From Ulva prolifera (Eukaryota > Chlorophyta > Ulvophyceae > Ulvales > Ulvaceae): a stretch of DNA of 64,000 nucleotides. Under the pieces are notes generated by a model. The model saw only the letters and a program-made list of their open reading frames with translations. It was not told where the DNA came from and did no database searches. The position numbers and the translations under genes were made by a program. Below, in pieces: positions 22,994-34,970 of the stretch. The stretch lies in the NCBI GenBank assembly GCA_023078555.1, contig CM041198.1, positions 3,085,354 to 3,149,353 on the forward strand, written 5' to 3'. Within the stretch, counting starts at the first letter, position 1; every line of letters begins with the position of its first letter.

Positions 22994-24373
22994 ATGGCGA
23001 GTCTGTCGGTCGAGCGAGGCTCGCCCGATGACAGCATCGTCGTGGCGGTGTTTGAGACGCCTAAAACGCCACAAGCCGTCGATGCCTGGCTGCAACGTGA
23101 ATGCGAGTACCGCTTCCTGGCTGTCAACACGGAGAGTCTAGACGGAGACCTCAGCGAACGCTTATCGGTACGTGCCGTCTGGAAAACTCTTGCCACCACA
23201 TTTGGGCTGCCCAAGATCTTTCCAAAACCCAGTATTCTGAGTCGCCACACCGCACAATCTGCATAGCTGCTAATTTGGAGTCTCTATTGCCCAATGCCAA
23301 CACTGTTGTATCCCCAAAGCCGCGCCAAGAAGGCCTTTCAACACATCAACATAGGCGCACAAGCGATATTTTATTTGCTTTGTATTCTGGATCTTCTTGT
23401 GTGTGGCAGCTGTGCCGTGGCCCCCTCTGCCCTCATCGAATTCCATGTGGACGGTTCCCGCTGCAGGTGGTGTGCCACTCCTTCCCATCAGACGAGGACT
23501 ACAAGCAGCGCCGCTGCCCACCGCATGTCTTTGACAATCTCTACAGCAAGCACGGCATCGACCAAGTCTGGAGGTGTGCCACCCATCTGCCGCCCCATTG
23601 ACATTCGACATGTGACATGCAGTAGCAGCCCCGGTCGTCTCCCCATCACTCATCCCCCTCCCCCATCCCTTCTCCCACCCCTCGTCCCATTGCGTGCGCC
23701 CTTTTTGGCCCTCATGCGCACTGATTCTGTTGAGAATGGCTCCAGATTGGCCAGTTGGGGGATGGGACCGCTGCTACGGGAGGACAGCAACGGCGTGCTG
23801 GCAGTCCCTGCTGTACACGCATGACAACGTAAACGCCTCACGACCCCATTCCTAGCTCCGCACACAAGCAGCTCCGCAGCACCAGGGCCGCATACGCCGA
23901 CATCCTCCCCCCGGGTGTTTCCGGAGTTGCCGATGTCTCAATAGACATGGCCATCCATCATGCGTACATACATGCACTCCATGCATGTAGCAGATCTGCT
24001 ATCACAGGGTCGCATCATACATCCCCCCGCCCAACACAAGAAGGCACAACTATCTTTCAGGTCACTTGTAGGTCACATCACCGTCCCATCGCCCGCCAGG
24101 ACGTCCCGATTTCCAAGTAATTATATCCCGTGGCCCCCACATTCCCCACTGTGTTGCAGGGGCGCAGACGATGCCGTGCTGCCATGCCGCACGTACCTGC
24201 GCCACTGCGCCCTCGCCGCGAAGGCGCTGTCGCCGGAGGCGCACGCGAGCTTCCTCGACCACACGTACCTCGCCGACCGCCGCACGACCGTACGGCAGCA
24301 CCTCGCGGCCAACCCTGACATCCTCACAGACCTCCCACCCCCTCAGCTCGCGGCACGCTACTGCGGCGCCTAA
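22994..24373 (+). CDS. Small spliced protein of unknown family (164 aa)
   Basis: Three exons, 22994-23167, 23467-23573 and 24160-24373, with junction phases 0 and 2, donors GTACGT and GTGTGC, and acceptors CTGCAG and TTGCAG. The joined protein begins MASLSVERGSPDDSIVVAVF and continues VVCHSFPSDEDYKQRRCPPH, VFDNLYSKHGIDQVWRGADD and AVLPCRTYLRHCALAAKALS, ending at the TAA at 24371. The middle and last exons read like a compact soluble protein without low complexity, and the frame is kept across both junctions. An extra exon within the long first intron cannot be excluded. I do not recognise a family or catalytic motif; no signal peptide or membrane segment. Confidence 0.65.
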
Positions 24374-25954
24374 GCCCCCCCCCCCCCCCACGGGCACCAG
24401 GGCGTTGGGTCGCGGTGACGTTGCTTCCGTTGCGGCCTTGGCTCTGGTGCAGCCGGTGACAGCATTCGTCAGACTGGTTTGGAGAAGGTTACGCCTGGCA
24501 CCGGCGGAGGGGGAGGGCACCGGCGGGGGCCACCGTGAGCAGGAGCGTGTGTGTGTGGTCGAATTCGTCAGATATGAGGTGGCTGTGGCGGATGAGATGT
24601 TTTCTGTGGCAGATTCAGGTTTCGCTTGATGGTGCGCTGTGAGGCAAGTATCACGTTAATTCGGTCACCCGGTCGGCGAGGCGGCGGTCCACGGCGGATG
24701 TTCGGGACCGATGCGTGTGCACAAGTGTCTGCTTCGCGCTTCTGTGCCGGCGAGTGCTCAGCGTGGAGGCTGCGGTATGGCGGGTTGTGTGGCGATGGGG
24801 CGTGATGTGGCTGCTGATGTGAGAATGCGCCATGGGCTTGCACTGCTATGAAGCTGTGCGGGCATGTGTTTGGTGCAGGTCCGTAATTGAGATTTACAAT
24901 TTCAGCGGTGCAGCTGATTTGGGGATGAGCGCAGGCGAGGACCTGACTGATTCAGTACAACAACAGTAGATATCTCCTCAGGTAGAGATAGGAACTAAAC
25001 TGCGCGCTGGCACTGTGTGAGGCTTGTGTCGAAGGCTGGCGTTGTTGCGCACCAGCTGTCTGCAGGCTCAGTTGACAGTGGCATGTTTCCGGGATGCATG
25101 GGATAGTTTCCAGGGGCATTGCAAGTTGCACTGATTCGGAGATGCAGCACGATTCAGTACGAATGGAGTGGGCTGGGAGGCGTGCGGCACTCTCTGGTGC
25201 TGCCATGAAAGGGGAGCTGGTCAGGGGGCCGAGCTGGAGGCATATGGGAGCGTTGATGTCGTGTCAGTATGGGCGTGTGGATGCGGAGGGCTGTAGCGTT
25301 TTGCTGGATGTGCCATGCTCGTGTCGTCAAATAGCAGTGAAGGAAAGAGTATATGATTAGCGCTCATCTGCGGATGAGTGTGCTGCATCACGCACAGGAT
25401 GAGCGAGTGATGCAAGACTCAAGTGCACATTAGGAAATACACAATGAACACATTCGAGCTGTAACATAAAGTTCATCTGAATGTACTGAGCCAGCCCTGC
25501 TCTGTAGCGCAATATGTCAGCATGGTTGTGTGTAAGCACGGTTGGCCTGCTCTGGTGTGCTGTAGGCCATTCTGAGTTACAGGGTCCACGACCATACTGA
25601 CCAGAGCGGTGAAGGCCATCCCTGACAGAAACTGTCCTTTCATGGATGATGAAAAAAATATCATATGTCATTCCGATCATTCATCACAGCTAGATGTAGG
25701 GTAATTCACATTGGCATGGCCGGGACGCAATAGCAACATACAAGGCGACGTCATCTGATGATCAGATGGTAAAGTTAAGTGAATCTGAATTGACTGAGCC
25801 GTATCCTATTGGACATAGACAACTCCGAGTTGATGGGACCACATATGCCGAAGGGGTAAACCACCTGGAAACGCCCCTCAGACGATTGTACGCAACTCAC
25901 AGGGCCTCCTCCTGTGCTAAGCGCGGTGGTTACGTATGGCCGTTTTGATTCCCT

Positions 25955-26036
25955 AAAGCGCCCGCAGATTTGAACCCACGACCTCCTGAAACGGAGGGGG
26001 TAGCTTTTACACCGTCCTCAACCCATTGGACATGGT
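25955..26036 (-). other. tRNA-like sequence (SINE head or pseudo-tRNA)
   Basis: On the minus strand a D-arm-like GTCC-AATGGGTTGA-GGAC (stem 4 bp, GG in the loop) resembles an A box. It is followed by an arm CCTCC..GGAGG like a long class-II variable arm, and GTGGGTTCAAATC like a B box. The T stem does not close on its 3' side and no acceptor stem is visible, so it is not a working tRNA as read. Confidence 0.35.
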
Positions 26037-26394
26037 GATCAAGACAGCAGATGGTGGAGAGGGGCCATCCGTCGCTGCACACCCATAGGCACCACTTCAG
26101 CTGTAGACGTCCAAGTGTATCTGATAAGTACTCGAAGTTAGGGGCTGAAGCTGCCGAACCGCACAACGTACATGGCCTCGGGGCATCACGTGGCAGTGGC
26201 AGAGCACCAGGTAGGGCAACAGTGATGCTCTGAAGACCCACCCCACGCACAGTTTGACACATTTTAGCACCACACCTTCCTCAGCATAGCCCAAGGCCTC
26301 CTTGCCTGACTGCCCGCGGTGGTCATGTAAGCATGGCTGAGTAGCCAGATATACACACACCAGCCTGCAATGGCACATATTAATTGGCTGGCGG

Positions 26395-26655
26395 AGGTTG
26401 CGTCTCAGAGTGGTGTGGTGTGCCACAGTGTGTTTGTGGCGAATGCTCTGCGCCGGTTGAGTGTGGCGTTGTGCAAATTGAATGCTCATGTGCTCCGTAT
26501 GGGGCTTCATTGCCGGTAGGGCTGTGGTACGAGCTCGTGCCAGGCCTAGTGCCATGAATGCGTGGATGGGCTAGAGAATGGATTCCGAGAACCGGTAGCA
26601 AGCCCGGCCTCTGTCCAGTGCAAACACATACACCAGCCAGCGAGGTTGGTGAACG
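26395..26655 (-). repeat. Interspersed repeat R1, minus-strand copy
   Basis: On the minus strand it reads GGACAGAGGCCGGGCTTG.., TTCTCGGAATCC.., CATTCATGGCACTAGGCC and CGCCACACTCAACCGGCG. The same order of blocks occurs on the plus strand at 58310-58510; shorter copies lie at about 55142 and 56570. Confidence 0.75.
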
Positions 26656-26930
26656 GCATATGCACGCCATGCACCTTCATGGGGGCACACGTGCAACAGC
26701 CTATCAGGGCAGATGTGATGAAGGAGATAAAGAAGATGTGGGATATGCGAGGGTCCAGGATTCCATGGCTCCAGGATACCTGCAGGAGAGGATAAGGTGG
26801 CTGCTGCTGATCATGTTTCAGGCTCGCACGAGGCCGCACAACACTGTGCCCTTGAGGTGACACAGCAAACTGCCAAGGACTTGTTCCTGACTAGATAAGC
26901 TGTTGCATGGGGCAGCATATGGCACCCTCG

Positions 26931-26994
26931 CATGTTCTAGCATACTTTGACTCACATGTGGCCACATGTGTGTCAAAGTTTGCTAGAACACATG
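26931..26994. repeat. Long near-perfect hairpin (about 31-bp arms)
   Basis: The left arm CATGTTCTAGCATACTTTGA.. (26931-26961) is the reverse complement of the right arm (26962-26994) with a few mismatches and a 2-nt length difference. The centre is CACATGTGG/CCACATGTG with no spacer. It could be a MITE remnant or a cruciform-forming palindrome. Confidence 0.88.
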
Positions 26995-28229
26995 TGGGTC
27001 CAGCCAGCACAGGTCGAGGATACTGTGTGACTGCCTGGGAGATGGCCTGATGAAGCACATATGGTGCAGGAGTGAGTACGTGGCTCGAACGACATGCAAC
27101 GTCTCTGATGCTTCGGAGGAAGTTGAGCACCGTGTGGTGACGATCGAACTGCAATGCACAGCCTAACTCGATTCTTCACTGGGGGAGGCTGTAAACAGGA
27201 AAAGTAGAAAAGGATATGGGTCCAAAAAAGAGCAGGGCTGCATGAAAGTCTCCTAGATGCAAGACAATATGCACCTGTAGACTCTGGTAGGCATATACTG
27301 AACAATACTGCAGCGTTAGGGACCACAGGCAGCTTCCAGAGTTTCTAGTGCTAAGGCAGCGGCAGCGCTCCTAACAAACTGCTCCTAACAAACCGCAGAC
27401 CCCGTAGGTCCATGTCATCCAAGCAGCATCAGTGACCATTCAGCTGAGCTTGAGTGCATCAGTGATCTAGTGGGAGAACATCTGATGTCGACTGGACACA
27501 TGACACCAGCATCATGTCAACCTCTCCAGACATGATCACTAGCTCACTAGCTGGCTGGCTACACATGCACCTCGCAGGACGGCATGGAAATTGACTGACC
27601 ATGGAACCTGATTATGACCACGCCACACCATCTTGCCACTGGTTGCTGGCAGACTATGGTGGCATGGTGCCGCCATGGAGGCACACATACCTTTGGTACA
27701 GGTGTGTAAGGTGGCTTGATGGCATGGCCTAGGCCTCTGCAACTGGTAGATCGGAAGAGACCGGCCTGATTTCCAGATCACAGGCATGACCTTGCACTAG
27801 AGTCAACATCTTGCAAGTCAGCTCCAACACGTGCAAGTGCAACAACGAAGCTGCGACGTGATTACTAACCCACCTCAAATCCCGGAGCTGCCTGCATGGC
27901 CGGCGAACATGGCATGTGAAAGCTAGGTGCCCAGACAGGATCAAACAGCACACAGAGGCTCCCCACCCCTGTCACCACGATTCGAAACAAAAAGGCCGTG
28001 CCTACCTGTCGCACAGTCCCCCACACATCGACTCCAAGTGGCGCTGACAGCCACCACATCTGAGTCAGCACGACCGTGTCCGCGCGCTGCATGTGCGACA
28101 TCGCGCCTGCTGCATAGTGTGCTGCCCGCTCCACAGGGTGCTCTCATGCACCTCATGCACCTCTGCACCTCTGCACCGCGCCACATCCGCCTCACGTCCG
28201 CTGCGCGACTGCTGGGCGTCAAGTGAAAT

Positions 28230-28253
28230 CCCCCCCCCCCCCCCCCCCCCCCC
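28230..28253. repeat. C homopolymer, 24 nt
   Basis: Uninterrupted run of C between two similar short blocks. Exact length may be affected by sequencing. Confidence 0.85.
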
Positions 28254-28391
28254 AGCAGGCGCTCCACCTGTACCTCTGCCTGTCATCAATCTCACGTCCT
28301 CACCACGCCCGCGCCGAATCCGGCTCACGTCCGCTGCGTGACGGCCGGGCGTCAAGTGAACGTGATCCCCAGCAGGCGCGCCACGCGCGCC

Positions 28392-29528
28392 TCACCGCGA
28401 GCGCTTCCGCAGCCGCGGCGCGAGCCCCTCCACCAGCGGCGCCACGACCGCCCCCCACTGCGAGCCCCACTCCTGCCGCCGCTCCCGCACCGTCGCCGCG
28501 ATCGCCGCGTGCTGCGCGCTGTGGCCGCGCGCGTGCGCCTCCGCCGCCGCGTCCGCCGCGAGCAGCCGCGTCCACGCGCCGCACAGCTCGCCCGGGCTCT
28601 TGAACAGCGCCCCTGTCTCCTCGGGGGTCACCTGCTCCGCCGCGGCGGGGTAGTCCACGGCACAGATCGGCAGACCACTGCACAGCACAGCATGCGTCTG
28701 CACAGCACAGCACAGCACAGCATGCGTCTGCACAGCACAGTACAGCATGCGTATGCACAGCACAGCACAGCACAGCATGCGTCCGCCCGACCGGGCTCAG
28801 GGCGAGCAGTGTGAACACTACAAGCACAGCATGCGTCTGCATAGCACAGCACAGCACAGCACAGCGCGCGCACACACGGGCTCCCGAGCAATACGCGCAG
28901 GGTCAGCATATGGTCAGATGATGTGCGGATGTGCACCGGTGGACACGAAGGTCGGGCCGCACGGCATGCCGAGACCAGTTACAGCCAGCATGGCGGTACG
29001 CGCCTTGCCTGTCTTGCCTGAAAAGTTTGTCACACAATTTTTGCAGGACGGAACGCACGAGCCCCCGTTGAATTGAACCACACACATACCGTAGGCGTAA
29101 GTAACATACACATATTTCCATCATACATATGCTATTCCTGCTACGTTGTGTGCTGTGTTGAATGCTGTACGTACTGAGCGACAAATACACTGGCTGAAAA
29201 AAACAAATGAGTATTGAATAATAAATAAACATAAAATAATACAAAAAAGAATAGAAGAATAAAAATAAGCAAACATCGCCGACGGGCGGCCCACAGCGGT
29301 GTACGCACCACCCCAGCATGTCGGACACCTTCATCGGCAGGTCGAGCCCGGAGGAGGAGGCGTGCAGGCTGACGCCGAGGTCGGCGCACGCGAGCAGCGT
29401 GGCGTACTGCTCCGGCGACAGCCAGACGAGGAAGAAGCTGACGTGGCGCAGGCGCCGCCGCGCGAGCGTCTCGCGCCACTCGGCCTGCAGCGGCCCGCGG
29501 CCGGTGATCACGACGAGCAGCGGCGGCA

Positions 29529-29559
<31 letters not shown>

Positions 29560-32500
29560 GGGGGCCGCCGCAGCCGCCTGCGCGGCCTCGCATGCCTCGT
29601 CGTAGCGGATGCATGCCTCGAGGAGGACCTGCATGCATGTGGATGCCTTATCAACGTGATCCTTGCCGCACAGGGGGGTTAATGCGTGTGGGGGCCGGGT
29701 TGAGGTTTGTGCGTGTGCTCGGATCGGCATATGCCTGTCGTGTACTCTACAGGGTGCTGTGCCTGGTGGGGCAGCATGCGGCCTCCCGCAGTGTTGGGTC
29801 GTGTAGCACTGCCACACAATCACGTCGACTAGAGCCGGATACTTACAATTCATCCCTGAACAACAGCACTGGGACTGCATCAAGGCAGCCCAACGCTGCT
29901 GCTATATCTCGAGAATCCAAAGAGGCATGACACGTCCGGTGACCTGCGCACAGCTGCGCAATGGAGTGTCGTGATGTTCCAGCGTCCATGAAGAATTCCT
30001 ATCTTTCGCCAAAATGATTGATTCGTCTGATACAACACAAGAAGCAGGCGCCCTGTATCACCAGGGCTGAAGCTGGTGTCACAAGCTTCGGCTGGGTCGT
30101 GGGTGCGGGCAGGCGTTGACACTTGCATCGTTGAGTGGATGCAGGAGAGCGGGAGTTTTGTGTTGCTAGGCGAGAGGTGCGGATGAGCACCGGCCGAGAG
30201 TGCCAGAGGCGACCGCATGGGGTGTGAGCAGTACAGCGTGGCTGTGCGAATTTTACGTAAGGTATACTCTCAAAGAACACGAAAAACTGGCATTGGGCGA
30301 GGGCATGAGTGGCGGTATCTGCACGTCACCACAGCCCGTTCCGGGCGGGTTCGGCCTTCCGCATCAACAGATGCGGCGGTCAACTGCGGCGGACTGTCGC
30401 CGACACAATACATCGCTCTCAGCACGATCCGCCAACAACAGCTCGAGCCTGCGGTCCTGCTCGCACGCCTTCTGCAGCAGCATTCAAACAAGCTTGCTGG
30501 TCAGCGCCGAGCCCAAAACATTCCCCAGCACAGCACAGCACAGCACAGCACAGCACAGCGCAGCGCACCCCAAAGTCCTCGTCCGGGGTCCAGGAGGTGC
30601 TACTGATGATGAGGAACGGGCGGGGGCGGCCCCGCCACGCGGCGGCGCCGTCGCTGCCGCCGCTCGTGGTGACAGGGGTTGCGCCGCGGTAATACGCGTC
30701 GCGGATGAACGGCGCGCACGGCGGACTGCTGTCCAGCATGGACTCCTTGAGCTGCATGAAGAGCTCGTGCGCCTGCATGCATGTCATGCATTACACGCCA
30801 GGACAATGGCGCGGCCATGGCGCGCGCCCCTCGTCTCGGAGCTGCACGCAGGCACCCTGGCGCTCTCGTGGGGCTCGCAAACGTAGGCATTTAAAAAGAA
30901 AACAGAAAAAAAGGGGGCGGTTCACAGGGCTTGATGGCGGCAACACCATCGTCAGAACGAAAGAAAGACAGGCAGACAGAACGAAAGAGATTGGAGGCCT
31001 CGCTGCGCCACAACTATAGTACCAGCCGTGCACTCGCAGGCGGATAATCAGATGCGGCCCCTCCCAAAACGATCGCGCACAGTTCAGGAGGCCACGTCCC
31101 GCTGCATCTGCCAGGCTAGTCACACACGCGACCACGTCAGCCTCAGCAACAAGAGCGCCCGGCTCGTGTCCCTGGCGCGTGCGTGCGACTGCCTGATGAT
31201 CTCGTTCACGCGCATGGGGCAGCAGAGGGACAGCAGGGAAACGGGGCCGCACTACCCCCAGCACAGCACGCAGCACAGCACGGAGCGCACCTCCGCGGCG
31301 GACACCGGGCGGAAGAAGCGGGGCGCTGTGTCGTAGAGCACCCGCGCCTGCACGCCCCAGCGGTCCCGCAGCCACTCCTGGAAGCGGCGGGAGACGGTGA
31401 GCGCGCCGTCGCACTGCCGCGCGAGCACCTGCTCCTGCCGCCCCGCGACTTGCACCTGCACCTCGCCGCGGCTACTTGAAAGAGCCTGGTGGCATGGTGT
31501 GACGATGGTCTGACCTACTGCACCATGATAGCGTTCCATAGTCCTACGTTCGCGAGCCGCGAGCGAGGACTGGGGGGGGGGGGGAGGTGGGCGCTGCGGC
31601 CAGCTCTGAGACGAGGCCCAGGGGAAGGTGATGGCAGCAGCGGCACCGTGGCTGTTGCACAGCAGAGGAGCAACAGCACAAGATACATGGATAAGCTGTG
31701 TAGCGGTTGTGCATGCAGATGGATGCTGCGTGCGGCTTGAATCGGACCACCCACGGGAGTGAGAAGCTGCGCGTGAATCTTCACGAGGACACAACGGGAT
31801 GCAGACACAGCGGGATGCGGAAAGGGAGCATGCCCGGGATCCCGGGCGGGACTAGGAACCAGGGACCTGCAGGGAGGCAGACAAACGACACAGGCGGCAG
31901 CACAGGCGGCAGCACAGGCGGCGCCGGCTGCTACGGCCCTTCCGCAAAAGACCGTCCTGACACCGCAAGGACTCGCAGATACTCAAACAACTCGGGGGTG
32001 GCGCCGGCACGCAAACGCCATCAGGCTCACCATCAGAGAGGCACACGGAGGGGCCGGAGGGGCGATGATCTGGTCGATGCATGCTGGTCGATGCATGCTG
32101 GTCGATGCATGCTGGTCGATGCATGCTGGTCGATGCATGCTGGTGCACAGGAGAGGTTGTCGCACCGGAGAGGCTGTTTTACACAGGAGAGGCGATGACT
32201 CTGGACAGGCTGGTACACAGACGAGGCTGATTGGTGTTTGTGTGCTGACGGTGCTTGCTGTGTTTTCACTGTGCTGCCCCTCGCCGTCTTTGTCCTTGTA
32301 ACACAGGAGACGCTTTCACACAGGCGAGGCTGTGACACAGGGGAGGAGGGGGGCGTGCCGCAAAGGAGTCCTGCGGCCCGAGCTCCGAGCGGTCCGAGTC
32401 CGGCGGCGGCAGCGGCCGCATGAGCGTGTACGCGAGGTTGTGGAAGTCGATGATGGTGGCAGTGCCGTAGCAGTAGCGCGCGAGCGCGCACGCCGCGAGC

Positions 32501-34116
32501 ACCGGCAGCGCCGGCGGCGACTGGATCAGCATCAGCTGCGGCCGCCCCGCGCGCACGGTCGCGCCGAGCATGAGCGCGCACATGTGGAGGAACACCGCGA
32601 CGAGCTTGAGTAGCCACAGCAGCGCAGCGGGCAGCACGCGCAGCGCGCGGGGCCTGCAGGACAATGTTGGGTTGCCATGCACCGTTCTGAGGGCTGGCGT
32701 CCACACACTAGACCCTCATATAATGGATGAATATCATGTTATGTTGTATGTGATGGGGCCCGATGACCTAACGCTGCTGAACGCGGGCCGGGACCGCGTC
32801 GCGGGCGGCAGATGCAGAGTCGATCGGCGGCGGATCGGCCGGTGTTCAGCGGAGATGAAATCGCCGCGCAAATGTCGGCCACAGCGTGGCGATCGACATG
32901 GCGCACCGCCACGGTAGCGCTGACGTCTCAAGCGTGTGCCCTGTTGAAGTAGGGTGCTATGTGTGCTCCGGACTCAGGCATCGAGGGGCCCGCGCCGCGA
33001 CATAGCTTACCTTTACGCTCGTGCGTGCGTGACGTGTCGCTGGCGGGCCTCCAGCGGACCCGGCACAGTAGGCATGATGGACAAGATAAGGCTGCGACGC
33101 CGAGGACTGTCACAACAAAGCTTTCACATTTGAAGCACCTCCTCAGTGGCAGCCCCATACGTGCGGCCGCATGCAATGGTTGAACAGACTAGCATCTCAC
33201 AGGTGGAGCTTGCACAGGCTGTCAAGTGGGGGGCTTTGTGCTGCAGTGCCGCCGGATGACTGGCGGGGGACAGGTGGTGACGTGTCAGAGCGGTGGGGTG
33301 GCTTGACGCCGGGCTGCCCTCAATCTGCGTGTGGCCGCGTGGCTCAGCTGCGGAAGCTGATGACTGCGAATGTAGGGGTGTATGATGAAACGCGGCATGT
33401 GTGATGATGTGTAGGTACCCGGAACCTGCATCACCCGGGAGAGGACAAATGCATGCAGCACCAGAGGTGACCGTCTGTGAATGCTTCGATGGCGGACAAA
33501 ATGTAGAGCAGACCTGTGCGGCACAGGTCTGATGGCAGCAGATGAAGGTGCTGGATACGCGCGTGACGTGTCAGGCACGATGGAGTCAGGCTACAGGGGA
33601 CGTCCCTCACATCGTGCGAGCGGGCTGTGCTGGGGATGCGGGCACAGCCACACGGCGCTCAGGTCGCCTGGGTAACGTCAATATGGGAGCGCTTCCAGGG
33701 GGAAAGCAGCAGCTCAGCCGCACGTTCGATCGCTTCAATTAACGGGCAGTCCTGACCACAGGTCTGGGCATGCTTGTTATTTCATGGGGTGATACTGAGC
33801 TGGTCGATCCATCCGGGTGATGCAGGTTCTGCGGACTGTGGTTGTGCTGGAGTACGCCCCGGGACGCCATGTTGTACAGGCACCAACACAGGTCTGAAGG
33901 CACGCACATCTGGAGAATTGGCCACAGATTCAAGCGGCCTGCGCCCTTGGCTGCTAGGAGCTCGGGCAGGATGCCTTGCAGGTTGGTGGTCTGGGTGAAC
34001 ACGTGGATCTTGGAATCGTAGAGCTGTAGCAACGAGAGGCAGTGGTACTGCATGCGAGGACTTCTACCAAAGTCACCCAGCACCACGACCCACACTGTCC
34101 CGGCTGGCTGAGCCAT
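28392..34116 (-). CDS. ALG1: ALG1, chitobiosyldiphosphodolichol beta-1,4-mannosyltransferase
   Basis: Six exons, minus strand: 34116-33908, 32653-32320, 31455-31291, 30772-30569, 29628-29309 and 28677-28392; phases 2,0,0,0,2; 505 aa. ALG1 (GT33) adds the first mannose to GlcNAc2-PP-dolichol on the cytosolic ER face. Family marks in order: VVVLGDFGRSPRMQYHCLSL at the N-terminus; LIQSPPALPVLAACALARY and IIDFHNLAYTLM; CDGALTVSRRFQEWL and ARVLYDTAPRFFRP; LIISSTSWTPDEDFG; LLVVITGRGPLQAEW; then HASSSGLDLPMKVSDMLGCG across the last junction, the nucleotide-sugar binding region; and ICAVDYPAAAEQVTPEETGA. Usual ALG1 length is about 450-470. Here a Gln/Ala-rich insert near residue 317 and the segment after the second exon add length. 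The 3' end of exon 2 (donor GTGAAA) is the least certain boundary. The hydrophobic N-terminal anchor of animal ALG1 is not seen at this ATG, so an upstream exon is possible. Confidence 0.88.
28681..28890. repeat. CAGCA pentamer arrays with CATGCGT spacers, ALG1 intron 5
   Basis: Repeated CACAGCACAGCACAG runs alternate with AGCATGCGTCTG blocks, about five periods. On the ALG1 sense strand this is TGCTG-rich sequence running into the TGTGCAG acceptor of exon 6. Similar CAGCA runs lie at 30524-30562 and 31257-31284, next to the donors of introns 4 and 3. Confidence 0.85.
31571..31584. repeat. G homopolymer, 13 nt, ALG1 intron 2
   Basis: Run of G interrupting otherwise mixed sequence; C on the ALG1 sense strand. 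Comparable C tracts occur on the sense strand of kinase introns. Confidence 0.8.
32070..32139. repeat. 14-bp tandem repeat, 5 units, ALG1 intron 2
   Basis: Unit CTGGTCGATGCATG repeated five times without change, containing the palindrome ATGCAT. It is followed (32140-32345) by degenerate repeats of the ACACAGGAGAGGCTG type that run up to the ALG1 exon 2 donor. Confidence 0.92.
32725..32775 (+). repeat. Interspersed repeat R2, copy in ALG1 intron 1
   Basis: Contains TTGTATGTGATGGGGCCCGA then TGACCTAACGCTGC. Matches the R2 blocks near 10640 (plus) and 57191-57260 (minus). Confidence 0.5.
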
Positions 34117-34970
34117 GCTGGTGGAGTTATGTCCGCTGGGCAACGCAGCAGCTCATATGCCCATATACTCCTGCACGTTGCAAAAAGCGATCGCGCGCAT
34201 CTCGGCTGCAACACTAGTAAGCGGGCCTAAAACACGATTTCAAAGGCGTGCTGGCGATTTGGTGCTCGGTGCCAGTTTATTCCAGCGACTGAGGTGGTCC
34301 ATGCTTGCATCCTGCTACGTTCTTTTCAGAAACTGACACTCATCAACCCATAAATGGATGTGAAATGAGATTGATGCTCAATGAAAATGATCTAGGCGCT
34401 GTTGTATTACCTTCACTCACTCCGGCGGAAGACTCCGCTCGAGATCCTTTGATCAGCAGCCAGGTACACGCGAGTGATGCTGTAGCTACGAAAGTCACAA
34501 TATTTTAGCGCAGCAAGCTATTGCATCAAGACTGACGCTTGCAGATGTGGGTGGCTAGGCACGAACTCCCGGCTGATCTGAGCAGTGATGAACGCAAATT
34601 TGCCGTGGTATCATGTCAGCGCAGTCGCATTTATGGACACTGCTTCTGGATCTCAGCACACAGTGGTACAGCTGCGCATGTTTGCGTTTTGTCCAGGACA
34701 GTGATGGTGTTAAGAGCGGCCCGGCGTGTCTGCTTCGCGCGCTCGACACGGCGAATCTGGCCCTCCCCAGCTGAGCAAGAGCTCAGGGCAAGCTCCATTG
34801 GCAAAGACCCCGCTACACCACGGATGCAGACCATGCATGGGCCTACGCGCAAGTAACGTAAAATAGAAGTTCAACCACGTTGTCTGTAGAGTGATTGCGG
34901 ACATCCGTGTTTACCGAAGCATCTGTCACTGCCGAATGCGGGATGTTTCGGAATTTCGGCTCTTGAACAG

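Larger units (their letters stand above)
24374..28391. other. Gene-free, repeat-rich interval
   Basis: No supported coding region. It holds a C-run at 24376-24389, a tRNA-like element (about 25955-26036), an R1 interspersed repeat (26395-26655), a long hairpin (26931-26994) and a 24-nt C tract (28230-28253). Two related blocks, at about 28180-28215 and 28314-28355 (both with CCGCTGCG..GGGCGTCAAGTGAA), flank the C tract and form a short direct repeat. Confidence 0.6.

Noticed and set aside
25955..26036. Functional tRNA gene
   Set aside because: The T stem does not pair on the 3' side and no acceptor stem can be drawn.
28681..28890. CRISPR array
   Set aside because: The CAGCA/CATGCGT periodicity has no constant-length spacers, and the context is an intron of a eukaryotic gene.
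28903..29883. Single 326-codon frame as an independent gene
   Set aside because: It contains ALG1 exon 5 plus flanking intron read-through; splice sites and ALG1 homology define the real exon as 29309-29628.
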